Shown piece after piece: positions 1 through 7,643 of a stretch of DNA of 21,743 nt (position 1 is the stretch's first letter; each line of letters begins with the position of its first letter). A program made the translations under genes and the position numbers. Below the pieces are notes generated by a model. That model saw only the letters and a program-made list of their open reading frames with translations. It did no database searches and was not told the DNA's origin. Origin of the DNA: Bacteroidales bacterium (GTDB taxonomy: Bacteria > Bacteroidota > Bacteroidia > Bacteroidales > UBA932); NCBI GenBank assembly GCA_017615445.1, contig JAGAAD010000113.1, forward strand, positions 1 through 21,743, read 5' to 3'.

Positions 1-258
1 ACCTGCGTGTCCGCGGAAAGTGCGGGTCGGAGCGAATTCTCCGAGTTTGTGACCTACCATCTGCTCAGTTACATAAACCGGAATAAACTTGTTTCCGTTG
101 TGAACAGCGATAGTATGGCCGATGAAGTCAGGGGAGATCATACTGGCACGGGACCAGGTCTTGACCACCTCTTTTTTCTTGCTACCATCATTCATAGCAA
201 GAACTCTCTTCTCCAGGGCTTCCTGGATGTATGGACCTTTCTTTAATGAACGACTCAT
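1..258 (-). CDS. rpsS: 30S ribosomal protein S19 (partial, C-terminus off the left edge)
   Basis: S19 binds 16S rRNA in the head of the small ribosomal subunit, near S13. The reverse strand reads 86 codons from the ATG at 258 to the window edge with no stop. The N-terminus [11 protein letters not shown] and the later stretches [19 protein letters not shown] and [14 protein letters not shown] are typical S19. The family is about 90 residues, so only a few C-terminal residues are missing. It follows rplB by 21 bp in the conserved S10-cluster order, so rplV should come next outside the window. Upstream of the start there is only a weak GAG, not a full ribosome binding site. The truncation is due to the window edge, not to a broken gene. 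Confidence 0.96.
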   Translation of the reverse strand, partial: MSRSLKKGPYIQEALEKRVLAMNDGSKKKEVVKTWSRASMISPDFIGHTIAVHNGNKFIPVYVTEQMVGHKLGEFAPTRTFRGHAG

Positions 259-279
259 AATCTCAATAGTTTATTCCGA

Positions 280-1104
280 TTACTTCTTTCTTCTTTCAAT
301 GATGAACCTGTTGGAAGCTGCCTTCGGGTTGCGAGTCTTGTAGCCCTTTGCAGGGAGACCCTTGCGGCTACGAGGATGTCCACCCGTTGCGCGGCCTTCA
401 CCACCACCCATCGGGTGATCGTGCGGGTTCATAACGACACCACGGTTGTGCGGGCGACGGCCAAGCCAGCGGCTGCGGCCTGCCTTGCCGTACGACTCGA
501 GGTTGTGATCAGTGTTGGAAACGACACCGATGGTTGCGCGGCAGCTGACCAGCACCATACGGGTCTCGCCCGAAGGGAGACGAAGGATGGCGTGGTTGCC
601 CTCACGGGCTGCCAGCTGAGCGAAGGTACCGGCGGAGCGGGCCATTGCGGCGCCCTGTCCGGGACGAAGCTCGATTGCGTGAACCATAGTACCGACCGGA
701 ATCTCACTGAGAGGAAGAGTGTTGCCTACCTCGGGAGCGACTCCGCTACCCGACTCGACAGTCTGTCCCACCTGAAGTCCGTTAGGAGCGATGATGTACC
801 TCTTCTCTCCATCGGCATACTGAACAAGAGCGATACGTGCGCTGCGGTTAGGATCGTACTCGATGGTAAGAACCGTCGCAGGCATATTGTCTTTGTTACG
901 AAGGAAATCGATGATGCGGTACATCTTCTTGTGTCCGCCACCGATATAACGCATAGTCATCTGACCAGTGTTATTGCGTCCGCCAGTCCTCTTAAGAGGC
1001 TCGAGCAATGACTTCTGAGGCTTGTTGGTTGTGATCTCTTCGAAAGAGCTGATAGCCTTGTTCCTCTGACCCGGGGTTACCGGTTTGAATTTTCTGATTG
1101 CCAT
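280..1104 (-). CDS. rplB: 50S ribosomal protein L2
   Basis: L2 is a 23S rRNA-binding protein near the peptidyl transferase centre, needed for subunit association. The 274-residue product has the usual family length. It begins [16 protein letters not shown] and contains the conserved [13 protein letters not shown] region, and near the C-terminus a stretch containing [13 protein letters not shown], the most conserved segment of L2, whose His lies close to the catalytic centre. The gene starts 12 bp after rplW ends. Its start is supported by a perfect AGGAGG on the minus strand (1118-1113) spaced 8 nt from the ATG, with the rplW stop codon overlapping that motif. This is unusual in Bacteroidota, which mostly lack such sites. 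Confidence 0.98.
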   Translation of the reverse strand: MAIRKFKPVTPGQRNKAISSFEEITTNKPQKSLLEPLKRTGGRNNTGQMTMRYIGGGHKKMYRIIDFLRNKDNMPATVLTIEYDPNRSARIALVQYADGEKRYIIAPNGLQVGQTVESGSGVAPEVGNTLPLSEIPVGTMVHAIELRPGQGAAMARSAGTFAQLAAREGNHAILRLPSGETRMVLVSCRATIGVVSNTDHNLESYGKAGRSRWLGRRPHNRGVVMNPHDHPMGGGEGRATGGHPRSRKGLPAKGYKTRNPKAASNRFIIERRKK

Positions 1105-1112
1105 TGTTCTTC

Positions 1113-1118
1113 CCTCCT
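1113..1118 (-). promoter_or_regulatory. Strong Shine-Dalgarno site for rplB
   Basis: The minus strand reads AGGAGG here, 8 nt before the rplB ATG, overlapping the TAG stop of rplW (1119-1117). Most other starts in this window have no such motif, so it stands out. It may allow translational coupling of rplB to rplW. Confidence 0.7.
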
Positions 1119-1407
1119 AGATGTTAGCGTAAAAATCAATCTTATCCTCACCTGCAAGGGTCACGATGGCCTTCTTGAAGTGATTCATACGGCCGCGGAG
1201 AAGACCAGCCTTGGTGTAGCGCTGCTTTCTCTTGCCGTGATAGTTGACTGTGTTGACGTCGGCAACGGAGACACCGTAAAGGGTCTCGACTGCCTCCTTT
1301 ATCTGAAGCTTGTTCGCCTTGCGGTCTACCACAAAGCCGTAACGGTTCAACTTTTCGCCCTGAGCCGTCAGCTTCTCTGTAACGATTGGCTTAATAATAA
1401 TTCCCAT
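1117..1407 (-). CDS. rplW: 50S ribosomal protein L23
   Basis: L23 sits at the exit of the ribosomal tunnel and is the docking site for trigger factor and SRP. The product is 96 residues, the usual size. It shows the L23 signature IIIKPIVTEK at the start, NKLQIKEAVETLYGVSV in the middle and a short basic loop (GKRKQRYTKAG) before the C-terminal strand. It lies 12 bp downstream of rplD and is followed closely by rplB, in the universal order L4-L23-L2. Upstream of the ATG there is only AAGAG, a weak ribosome-binding signal. Confidence 0.97.
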   Translation of the reverse strand: MGIIIKPIVTEKLTAQGEKLNRYGFVVDRKANKLQIKEAVETLYGVSVADVNTVNYHGKRKQRYTKAGLLRGRMNHFKKAIVTLAGEDKIDFYANI

Positions 1408-1419
1408 CTCTTGTCAGTT

Positions 1420-2046
1420 TTATTTGACCCTCGATGCAAGCACGTCCTGGACGCCGTCCACGAGAACGAGAGCGTTCGCGTTCATCACGGCGTAGGTGTT
1501 GATCTCGTCAACAGTGATGACGTTTGCGTAGGGAAGGTTACGGGATGAAAGGAAAATGTTGTCCGAATTTGCAGGGAGAACGAAGAGGACCTTGCGGTCG
1601 CCAGCCTTGAGATTAGTCAGGATCTGTGCGAATTCCTTGGTCTTGGGAGCCTCCATTGCAAACGGCTCTACGATAGTGATAGCGCCTTCTGCAGCCTTGT
1701 AAGAGAGAGCAGAGCAGCGTGCGAGGGATTTGACCTTCTTGTTGAGTTTGTGCCAATAGTTGCGAGGCTTCGGACCATGGATGGTGCCGCCACCTACGAA
1801 AATACCGGCCTTGAGAGAACCGTGACGTGCACCGCCGCCGCCTTTCTGGCGACCGAGCTTCTTGGTGCTGTGCGCATTCTCGCTGCGGTCCTTCGACTTG
1901 CTGGTTCCCTGGCGCTGGTTGGCGAGGTACTGCACGACGTCGAGATAAATTGCGTGGTCGTTCGGAGTGATACCGAAAACTTTCTCATCAAGAGCGACCT
2001 TCTTTCCGGATTCGGATCCGTCGATTTTGTAAACTGAAAGTTCCAT
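1420..2046 (-). CDS. rplD: 50S ribosomal protein L4
   Basis: L4 lines the exit tunnel and is an early assembly protein; in Enterobacteria it also represses its own operon. The chosen start at 2046 gives 208 residues beginning MELSVYKIDG, the normal Bacteroidota L4 start; a longer reading from 2064 would add six residues inside rplC. A GGAGG on the minus strand (2062-2058) lies about 11 nt upstream and supports this start. The tunnel loop appears as the stretch with KKLGRQKGGGGARHGS and FVGGGTIHGPKPRNY. The gene follows rplC with only 4 bp between stop and start. Confidence 0.96.
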   Translation of the reverse strand: MELSVYKIDGSESGKKVALDEKVFGITPNDHAIYLDVVQYLANQRQGTSKSKDRSENAHSTKKLGRQKGGGGARHGSLKAGIFVGGGTIHGPKPRNYWHKLNKKVKSLARCSALSYKAAEGAITIVEPFAMEAPKTKEFAQILTNLKAGDRKVLFVLPANSDNIFLSSRNLPYANVITVDEINTYAVMNANALVLVDGVQDVLASRVK

Positions 2047-2050
2047 ACTC

Positions 2051-2677
2051 TTAAGCCTCCACAATTACATAAGAACCCTTGGCTCCGGGAACGGAACCTT
2101 TAACAACGATGAGATTGTTCTCAGGAATAACCTTAAGAACTTCAAGGTTTTCAACCTTTACACGGTCGCAACCCATGTGACCTGCCATACGCATTCCGGG
2201 GAACACGCGGGACGGCCATGAAGATGCACCCATAGAACCGGGGTGACGGAGACGGTTGTGCTGACCATGGGTCTGTCCACCTACTCCGGCGAATCCGTGG
2301 CGCTTGACGACGCCCTGGAATCCTTTACCCTTCGATGTGCCGACTACATCCACGAAAGGAACGTTTTCTGTGAAGACGTCCGCGACCGTGAGAGTGTCGC
2401 CAAGTTTGAGCTCTCCTGCGAAGTCTGCCTTGAACTCGACAAGCTTGCGCTTAGGAGTGGTTCCTGCCTTTTTGAAGTGCCCCTGAAGAGGCGCGCTGGC
2501 GTGCTTTTCTGTGGTTTCGTCATAGGCAAGCTGTACAGCGGCATAACCATCTTTTTCTACTGTACGGAGCTGCGTAACAACGCACGGACCAGCCTCGATA
2601 ACGGTGCATGGAATGTTCTTTCCCTCGGCACCGAAAACGGATGTCATTCCGATTTTCTTTCCAATTAATCCAGGCAT
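2051..2677 (-). CDS. rplC: 50S ribosomal protein L3
   Basis: L3 is one of the two proteins that start 50S assembly and reaches close to the peptidyl transferase centre. The 208-residue product starts [15 protein letters not shown] and contains the family signature around [20 protein letters not shown], followed by [17 protein letters not shown]; the Gln that is N5-methylated in other bacteria lies in this glycine-rich segment. No Shine-Dalgarno is seen: the upstream leader is A/T-rich. It is the first gene of the operon here, because rpsJ, normally directly upstream, is absent and a promoter lies about 55 bp upstream instead. Confidence 0.97.
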   Translation of the reverse strand: MPGLIGKKIGMTSVFGAEGKNIPCTVIEAGPCVVTQLRTVEKDGYAAVQLAYDETTEKHASAPLQGHFKKAGTTPKRKLVEFKADFAGELKLGDTLTVADVFTENVPFVDVVGTSKGKGFQGVVKRHGFAGVGGQTHGQHNRLRHPGSMGASSWPSRVFPGMRMAGHMGCDRVKVENLEVLKVIPENNLIVVKGSVPGAKGSYVIVEA

Positions 2678-2712
2678 TGGTTTGATTAATTAACTGTTTA
2701 TAAAATTCATAT

Positions 2713-2727
2713 CCCTTTTTCAAAGGG
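2713..2727 (-). promoter_or_regulatory. Small hairpin at the predicted 5' end of the rplC operon leader
   Basis: On the minus strand CCCTTT (2727-2722) and AAAGGG (2718-2713) are perfectly complementary around a GAA loop. The hairpin would sit at or within a few nucleotides of the predicted transcription start. It could protect the mRNA 5' end or act in feedback regulation; the sequence alone does not decide. Confidence 0.4.
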
Positions 2728-2731
2728 GGTG

Positions 2732-2762
2732 CAAAGATACGATTATTTTTTTGATTGACAAG
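2732..2762 (-). promoter_or_regulatory. Bacteroidota-type promoter for the rplC operon
   Basis: The minus strand has a perfect -7 element TATCTTTG (2739-2732; consensus TAnnTTTG) and a -33 element CTTG (2762-2759) separated by 19 nt, the classic Bacteroidota spacing. Predicted transcription start is about 2727, giving a leader near 50 nt before rplC. This supports rplC as the true first gene of the operon. Confidence 0.7.
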
Positions 2763-2788
2763 AGGTTGGGAAGATTTTTGTAAATTTG
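2755..2788 (+). promoter_or_regulatory. Probable promoter for the serine hydrolase gene
   Basis: A perfect -7 element TAAATTTG lies at 2781-2788 with TTG at 2755-2757 upstream (23-nt spacer, on the long side). An alternative pair is TTTG (2750-2753), 19 nt, and the imperfect GATTTTTG (2773-2780). With the perfect element the transcript would begin at about the ATG at 2793, making it almost leaderless. The -33 region abuts that of the divergent rplC promoter. Confidence 0.5.
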
Positions 2789-2792
2789 GTGC

Positions 2793-3980
2793 ATGATAGG
2801 AAAGATTCTGCTCATCGCCGCCGCGCTGACCGGCTTCGAGCGTTGCGATTCGGTCATCAATAAAGCCATAGAGGACGGTAACACTCCCGGCGCAGTGCTC
2901 TGCGTCGTGCAGGGAGACTCGATAATCTACGAAAAGGCCTACGGCAACAAGCGCGTCTACCCCAAGACGGAGCCGATGACAGAAGAGACGGTCTTCGACC
3001 TGGCCTCTCTGAGCAAGTGCGTGAGCACTGAAATCGCGGCGATGCAGCTGGTGGAGCAGGGGCTCCTCGGGCTGGACGACTATGTGGACGAGTATCTGCC
3101 CGAATTCGCGCCCTGGACGGACAGCACCGGGACGGTCATCGAGCGGATCACGGTCCGCCAGCTGATGACTCACACCTCCGGCCTCGCGCCGGTCGCGGAC
3201 GTGCTTGAGCTTGGCCGCCGCCGTGCAGACAACCACCCGGAGAAACTGCGCGCATATATAATAAAGGAGTTGGACCGCCGGGCCGAGCCCGGGACGAAGC
3301 TGATTTACAGCTGTCCGAATTTCATCACCCTCCAGTACATAATCGAAAGCCTCACGGGCGAGCGCCTTTGCGACTATGCGCAGACGCACATCTTCGATGC
3401 GCTCGGCCTGCGGCACACCTGCTACTTCCCCACCGGCAAGCGGATCCCGAAGGCCACCCTGGCGACCATAGCCCCCACCGAAGTGATCTGGCGCAGGAAG
3501 ACGGACCCCCAGCAATTCGGCAGGCCTACCCACTGGCGCAAGGCCCTTATCGGGCAGGTCCATGACCCCACGGCCCGCCGTTTCAACTGCGGCAATTCTG
3601 GCAACGCGGGAGTCTTCTCGAACGCGGAAGACCTCGCCGTCCTCTGCGCGGCCATCATGAACGGGGGCGAGTACCGCGGCCGCCGCATCCTCCGGCCGGA
3701 GACGGTCGAGCTGATGTGCACCGAGCAGGAAGGGGCGTTCGGGCGCGCACTCGGCTGGGACTCCTCCAGCGGGGCGGCATGGATCCGGGGCGAGATCTTC
3801 GCGCAGGACCGGACGGTCTGCCACACCGGCTACACCGGCCCGTCAGTGGTGATCGACCTGGACCGCAAAATTGCGGTGATACTGCTCGCGAACAGGGTGC
3901 ATCCGGCGGACGAAGGCGGGCTCGGACGCACGCGCGCCGCAGTCAGTCAGATAGTTGCCGAATCCCTCAATAATTACTAA
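2793..3980 (+). CDS. Beta-lactamase-family (class C fold) serine hydrolase
   Basis: A 395-residue member of the serine beta-lactamase/esterase/DD-peptidase superfamily. The nucleophile motif SxxK is S72-L-S-K75 within FDLASLSKCV, and HTSGL (127-131) is the usual conserved turn. The second motif is Y172-S-C instead of the common YxN or YSD, and the third motif is H344-T-G (KTG equivalent) in HTGYTGPS. The segment VHDPTARR with the later NAGVFSNAEDLA matches esterase-type members, though the usual GHAG reads GNAG. The N-terminus has a short hydrophobic stretch (residues 5-14) that could be a weak export signal. The substrate cannot be told: peptidoglycan peptides, esters or beta-lactams are all possible. 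It is divergent from rplC and precedes cdaA by 12 bp. Confidence 0.85.
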   Translation: MIGKILLIAAALTGFERCDSVINKAIEDGNTPGAVLCVVQGDSIIYEKAYGNKRVYPKTEPMTEETVFDLASLSKCVSTEIAAMQLVEQGLLGLDDYVDEYLPEFAPWTDSTGTVIERITVRQLMTHTSGLAPVADVLELGRRRADNHPEKLRAYIIKELDRRAEPGTKLIYSCPNFITLQYIIESLTGERLCDYAQTHIFDALGLRHTCYFPTGKRIPKATLATIAPTEVIWRRKTDPQQFGRPTHWRKALIGQVHDPTARRFNCGNSGNAGVFSNAEDLAVLCAAIMNGGEYRGRRILRPETVELMCTEQEGAFGRALGWDSSSGAAWIRGEIFAQDRTVCHTGYTGPSVVIDLDRKIAVILLANRVHPADEGGLGRTRAAVSQIVAESLNNY

Positions 3981-3985
3981 ATTTG
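3955..3985 (+). promoter_or_regulatory. Possible promoter for cdaA and the genes after it
   Basis: A perfect -7 element TAAATTTG (3978-3985) overlaps the stop codon of the serine hydrolase, with TTG at 3955-3957 placed 20 nt upstream. The predicted start of transcription is about 3990, only a few nucleotides before the cdaA ATG at 3993. It would give the long downstream gene row its own near-leaderless promoter. Confidence 0.5.
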
Positions 3986-3992
3986 GGGGATT

Positions 3993-4814
3993 ATGCACAA
4001 TTTGTTACTCGATATAGGTTTTCTGCACGTGACTCTGATAGATGTCCTGGACATCCTGATGGTCGCGGCGATTATTTATTTCCTCTTCCGCTGGATAAAA
4101 GGCTCCGCCGCGATGAACATCGCCCTTGCCATCATAGCGCTGCTCTTCCTGCGTATCCTGGTGGACGCACTCAAGATGACCATGATGTCCGCCCTGCTCG
4201 GGACGGTGATAGACGTGGGCGCGATCGCGCTGATAGTCATCTTCCAGCCAGAGATCCGGCACTTCCTCTACAACCTCGGCCGCAGCACTTTCTCCGGCGA
4301 CAGAAGTTCCTGGCTCGGAAAACTCTTCCGCCGCAGCGACGCAGTGCTGGAGGCCGACATGGCAGACGAAGTGGTGCAGGCCTGCTTCGAGATGGCCGAG
4401 CAGAAGGTGGGCGCGCTGATAGTCTTCACCTCGTCCGACCCGCTGGAGGATATAGTGGCCACTGGAGACAAGCTGGACGCCACCATCAGCAAGCCCCTCA
4501 TCGAGAACATTTTCTTCAAGAATTCCCCGCTCCACGACGGAGCTGTGATCATACGCGGCAGCCGAATAGTCGCGGCCCGCTGCACCCTGCCCATCACCGA
4601 CAGGACGGACATCCCGGCCCGTTATGGCATGCGCCACAAAGCAGCCATCGGCATCACGGAAAAGACCGACACGAGAGTGATAGTGGTGAGCGAACAGACC
4701 GGCGACGTCTCTTTCGTCGCAGACGGCAAGCTCGAGAAGGTTAAGAGCAAGAACGCATTGAAACTCATGCTCGGAGATGACGGACAGAAGACTGGAAGCG
4801 AAACTGGGGTTTGA
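3993..4814 (+). CDS. cdaA: Membrane-bound diadenylate cyclase (c-di-AMP synthase, CdaA/DacA type)
   Basis: CdaA joins two ATP molecules into c-di-AMP, a second messenger tied to osmotic and cell-wall balance. The 273-residue protein has three hydrophobic segments at about 12-33, 41-57 and 68-85, ending in IVIFQPEIRHFL, then a DAC domain from about 115 to 245. The DGA motif is D182-G-A in SPLHDGAVIIRG. The second nucleotide motif, normally RHR, reads R214-H-K216 (GMRHKAAIG), a conservative but unusual change. No CdaR or GlmM gene is adjacent, unlike in Firmicutes. The 3' end overlaps mutS2 by 38 bp. Family assignment is firm; activity depends on whether the RHK variant is tolerated. Confidence 0.93.
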   Translation: MHNLLLDIGFLHVTLIDVLDILMVAAIIYFLFRWIKGSAAMNIALAIIALLFLRILVDALKMTMMSALLGTVIDVGAIALIVIFQPEIRHFLYNLGRSTFSGDRSSWLGKLFRRSDAVLEADMADEVVQACFEMAEQKVGALIVFTSSDPLEDIVATGDKLDATISKPLIENIFFKNSPLHDGAVIIRGSRIVAARCTLPITDRTDIPARYGMRHKAAIGITEKTDTRVIVVSEQTGDVSFVADGKLEKVKSKNALKLMLGDDGQKTGSETGV

Positions 4815-7254
4815 CAAGGTTCGGGAGACCATCTCCAACCGCTGCCAGACCGAATATGCCGCCGACAGAGTCGCCGGCGAGGAGTTCAGTGCGGACCCGT
4901 CCGTGATAGGCGAACGCCTTCAGCTCACGGACGAGATGAGGTTGGTGCTGATGTTCGAAGACAGCTTCCCCACCACCGGTTACATAGACGCCCTCCCGTT
5001 CCTGCAGCCCCTTCTGAAAGAGGGGTTCAGTGTGGACAAGCACTCGCTTGCGAAGCTGGGCTCGATGCTCGAACTCTCGCGCAAGACCTCCCAGTTTTTC
5101 ATATCCATCAAAGACGGCGTGTATCCGGCCCTCAAGCGCCTGACCGCGAAGATGGTCTCGTTCCCGGAGGTGCGCCGCCGGATAGAGAGCATCCTGGACA
5201 AATACGGCGAAATCAAGGATTCCGCCTCGGACGAACTGCTCCATATCAGGCAGGACCTCCGCGCCAAGGAAGCCGCCATCAGCAAGAAAGCCACCGCGAT
5301 CCTGAACAGCGCGAAGGAAGAGGGAATTGTGGACGGAGACGCGTCCGTGTCCGTTCGCGACGGGAAGTTCCTGATCCCGGTGAGCACCTCCGCCAAGCGC
5401 AAGATCCGCGGCTTCGTCTACGACCTGTCGGCCTCCGGCAAGACCACCTTCGTGGAGCCGGCTGAGGTGATCGAGCTTGAGAACGAAATAAGCGAGCTGC
5501 GTTTCGAAGAAGCCCGCGAGATATCGCATATCCTCTATGTCTTCAGCGAGTTCGTCCGCCCGTATGTGCCGGATCTGATCGAGACCGCCCGCATTCTCGG
5601 CGAGGTGGATTTCCTGATCGCGAAGGCGCAGACGGCGCTTGACTATGTGGCCGGTGTGCCGGTGATCAGCACGGACGGTTCGCTGAGCCTGCGCAAGGCC
5701 CGCCATCCCCTGCTCGAGAAGTCGCTCAAGAAGGAGGGCCGCCAGATTTGCCCGCTGACGGTGACTCTGACTCCGCAGAAGCGCCTGCTGATAATCTCCG
5801 GCCCCAACGCCGGAGGAAAGTCTGTCTGCCTGAAGACCACCGGCCTGCTGCAGTACATGTTCCAATGGGGCATGCTGGTCCCCACCTCCGAAAGCTCGGA
5901 GCTGCCTGTGTTCGACCGTATCCTGGTGTGCATAGGCGACGACCAGTCTCTCGAGAACGACCTCAGCACATACAGCTCGTTCCTGGCGGACATGAAAGAC
6001 ATGCTCGCGAAGGCGGACGAACGGACTTTGATTCTGATAGACGAATTCGGTTCGGGCACGGAGCCTGCGGCCGGCGGCGCGATTGCGGAAGCGATCCTGG
6101 CCGAGTTTGACAGCCGCGGCGCCTACGGCGTCATCACCACGCACTACACAAACATCAAGCTCTACGCCGCCGGCGAGAACACACACGCCGTGAACGGCGC
6201 CATGCTCTACGACACTTCTAAGATCGCCCCGCTCTTCCAGCTCAAGATAGGCATGCCCGGCAACTCGTTCGCTTTCGAGCTGGCGCGCAAGATGCAACTC
6301 CCGGAGCCGATAGTCAAAGACGCGGAAAACCGTGCGGGCGAGGAGTTCGTGGGAATCGAGAGAAACCTGCGCAAGATCGCGAAAAACCGCCGCGTGCTGG
6401 ACGAGAAGATCCGAAAGGTCAAGACCACGGATAAGAACCTGGAAGAGCTCGCGGAGCAGTATGAGCGCGAACTCGAGGACATCCGCAGCCGCAAGAAAGA
6501 AATCCTGGACCAGGCCCGGATGGAGGCGGAAGAGATAATCCGCAGCGCCGGCAAGCAGGTGGAAAAGACCATCAAGGACATCAAGGAAAGCAACGCCGAA
6601 AAAGAGCGCACGAAAGAGGCGAGGGCCGAGCTCTCCGGGTTCCTGGGCGCTCTGGAAGAGCGCAAGAGCAAGGAGCAGAAAGCTCACGACGAATATATCG
6701 AGCGCAAGAAGGCCTTGCTGAACAAGCGGAAGAAACCCGCGGCGAATTCCGAAGAAGACCGTCAGGAAGCATTCCGCAGCGCGCCTCTCAAGATAGGCGA
6801 AAAGGTGCGGGTGAAATCGAACGGCATGGTCGGCGAGGTGGTGGGCGTAAGCGGCAAGAAAGCGACCGTGGTGATAGGAAACATCACCAGCAAGCTGCCG
6901 GCCGAGCGGGTGGAGCGCATCTCCTCGAACGAATTCAAGGAGGCCTCGAAAAAGACCTACACGCCGGTCTACGAAAAGCGCGACCCGGCGATCACAGCCC
7001 GCAAACTCAGTTTCTCGCCGGAGCTGGACATCAGGGGCGAAAGGCTGCAGGCCGCCATGGAGATAGTCGTGCGCTATATAGACGACGCGCAGATGCTCGG
7101 GATCGGCTCCGTCCGCATCATCCACGGCAAGGGCACCGGCGCGCTCCACGACGAAATACAAAGATACCTTAAGACCGTCCCGGGAGTGCTCTCCGCCACA
7201 GACGAAGACATACGTCACGGAGGCTCCGGCGTGACGGTGGTGACATTCGAATAA
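4777..7254 (+). CDS. mutS2: MutS2-family ATPase/endonuclease
   Basis: MutS2 proteins are MutS relatives without the mismatch-recognition domain; known roles include suppressing recombination and rescuing collided ribosomes. The 825-residue product is of usual length. The start at 4777 is supported by the N-terminus LEAKLGFDKVRETI, which matches the family. The Walker A motif GPNAGGKS is at 342-349 and Walker B ILIDEFGSGTEP has D422-E423. A long charged coiled coil covers about 510-660, followed by a KOW-like segment (KIGEKVRVKSNGMVGEVVGV). The C-terminal Smr nuclease domain has LDIRG (750-754) and HGKGTG (783-788), both motifs intact. It overlaps cdaA by 38 bp, suggesting coupled translation. 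Confidence 0.96.
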   Translation: MTDRRLEAKLGFDKVRETISNRCQTEYAADRVAGEEFSADPSVIGERLQLTDEMRLVLMFEDSFPTTGYIDALPFLQPLLKEGFSVDKHSLAKLGSMLELSRKTSQFFISIKDGVYPALKRLTAKMVSFPEVRRRIESILDKYGEIKDSASDELLHIRQDLRAKEAAISKKATAILNSAKEEGIVDGDASVSVRDGKFLIPVSTSAKRKIRGFVYDLSASGKTTFVEPAEVIELENEISELRFEEAREISHILYVFSEFVRPYVPDLIETARILGEVDFLIAKAQTALDYVAGVPVISTDGSLSLRKARHPLLEKSLKKEGRQICPLTVTLTPQKRLLIISGPNAGGKSVCLKTTGLLQYMFQWGMLVPTSESSELPVFDRILVCIGDDQSLENDLSTYSSFLADMKDMLAKADERTLILIDEFGSGTEPAAGGAIAEAILAEFDSRGAYGVITTHYTNIKLYAAGENTHAVNGAMLYDTSKIAPLFQLKIGMPGNSFAFELARKMQLPEPIVKDAENRAGEEFVGIERNLRKIAKNRRVLDEKIRKVKTTDKNLEELAEQYERELEDIRSRKKEILDQARMEAEEIIRSAGKQVEKTIKDIKESNAEKERTKEARAELSGFLGALEERKSKEQKAHDEYIERKKALLNKRKKPAANSEEDRQEAFRSAPLKIGEKVRVKSNGMVGEVVGVSGKKATVVIGNITSKLPAERVERISSNEFKEASKKTYTPVYEKRDPAITARKLSFSPELDIRGERLQAAMEIVVRYIDDAQMLGIGSVRIIHGKGTGALHDEIQRYLKTVPGVLSATDEDIRHGGSGVTVVTFE

Positions 7255-7256
7255 CT

Positions 7257-7643
7257 ATGGAAAACAAAAGAAGCGAAACAGGAAAAAGAGGCGAGCAGGA
7301 AGCCTGCCGCTATCTTGAAAGTCTCGGCCACACGATAGTCGAGCGCAATTGGCGGCACTCCCACAAAGAGGTCGACATTATTTCGGTGAGCGAGGGCAGG
7401 ATCCTGCACATCGTGGAGGTCAAGAGCAAGACCGAACCGGTGGTGGCGGCGCCCGAGCTCAGCGTGAACGGAAAGAAACTGAAGAACCTGGCGGCAGCCG
7501 CCCGCGGCTACCTCCGCTCTGCAGACAAGATAAAAACACCAAAAGAACTGGAGGTGGTATTCGATGTAGTCACGGTGGTATTTTCAGACCGCGGCACAAG
7601 AGTGGAGTACTTCCCCCAAGCCTACATACCCACCTATGCCTGA
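7257..7643 (+). CDS. yraN: YraN/UPF0102 family protein (nuclease-like fold)
   Basis: A 128-residue protein of the UPF0102 family, which has a predicted PD-(D/E)xK nuclease fold but no settled function. The characteristic start GKRGEQEACRYLESLGHTIVERNW is present, and the putative active-site residues are seen in KEVDII and in HIVEVKSK. The C-terminus ends with the usual tyrosine-rich tail. It begins 3 bp after mutS2 and overlaps manC by 8 bp. Next to MutS2 a DNA-processing role is plausible, but this is inference from neighbourhood and fold only. Confidence 0.88.
   Translation: MENKRSETGKRGEQEACRYLESLGHTIVERNWRHSHKEVDIISVSEGRILHIVEVKSKTEPVVAAPELSVNGKKLKNLAAAARGYLRSADKIKTPKELEVVFDVVTVVFSDRGTRVEYFPQAYIPTYA

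Noticed and set aside
2520..3824. 434-codon minus-strand frame opposite the serine hydrolase, reaching into rplC
   Set aside because: It crosses a promoter region and the rplC start, and the plus-strand protein has clear SxxK and HTG motifs.
4765..7218. 817-codon open frame on the minus strand opposite mutS2
   Set aside because: It mirrors the GC-rich codon pattern of mutS2, has no recognisable motif, and mutS2 on the plus strand has all its catalytic motifs.
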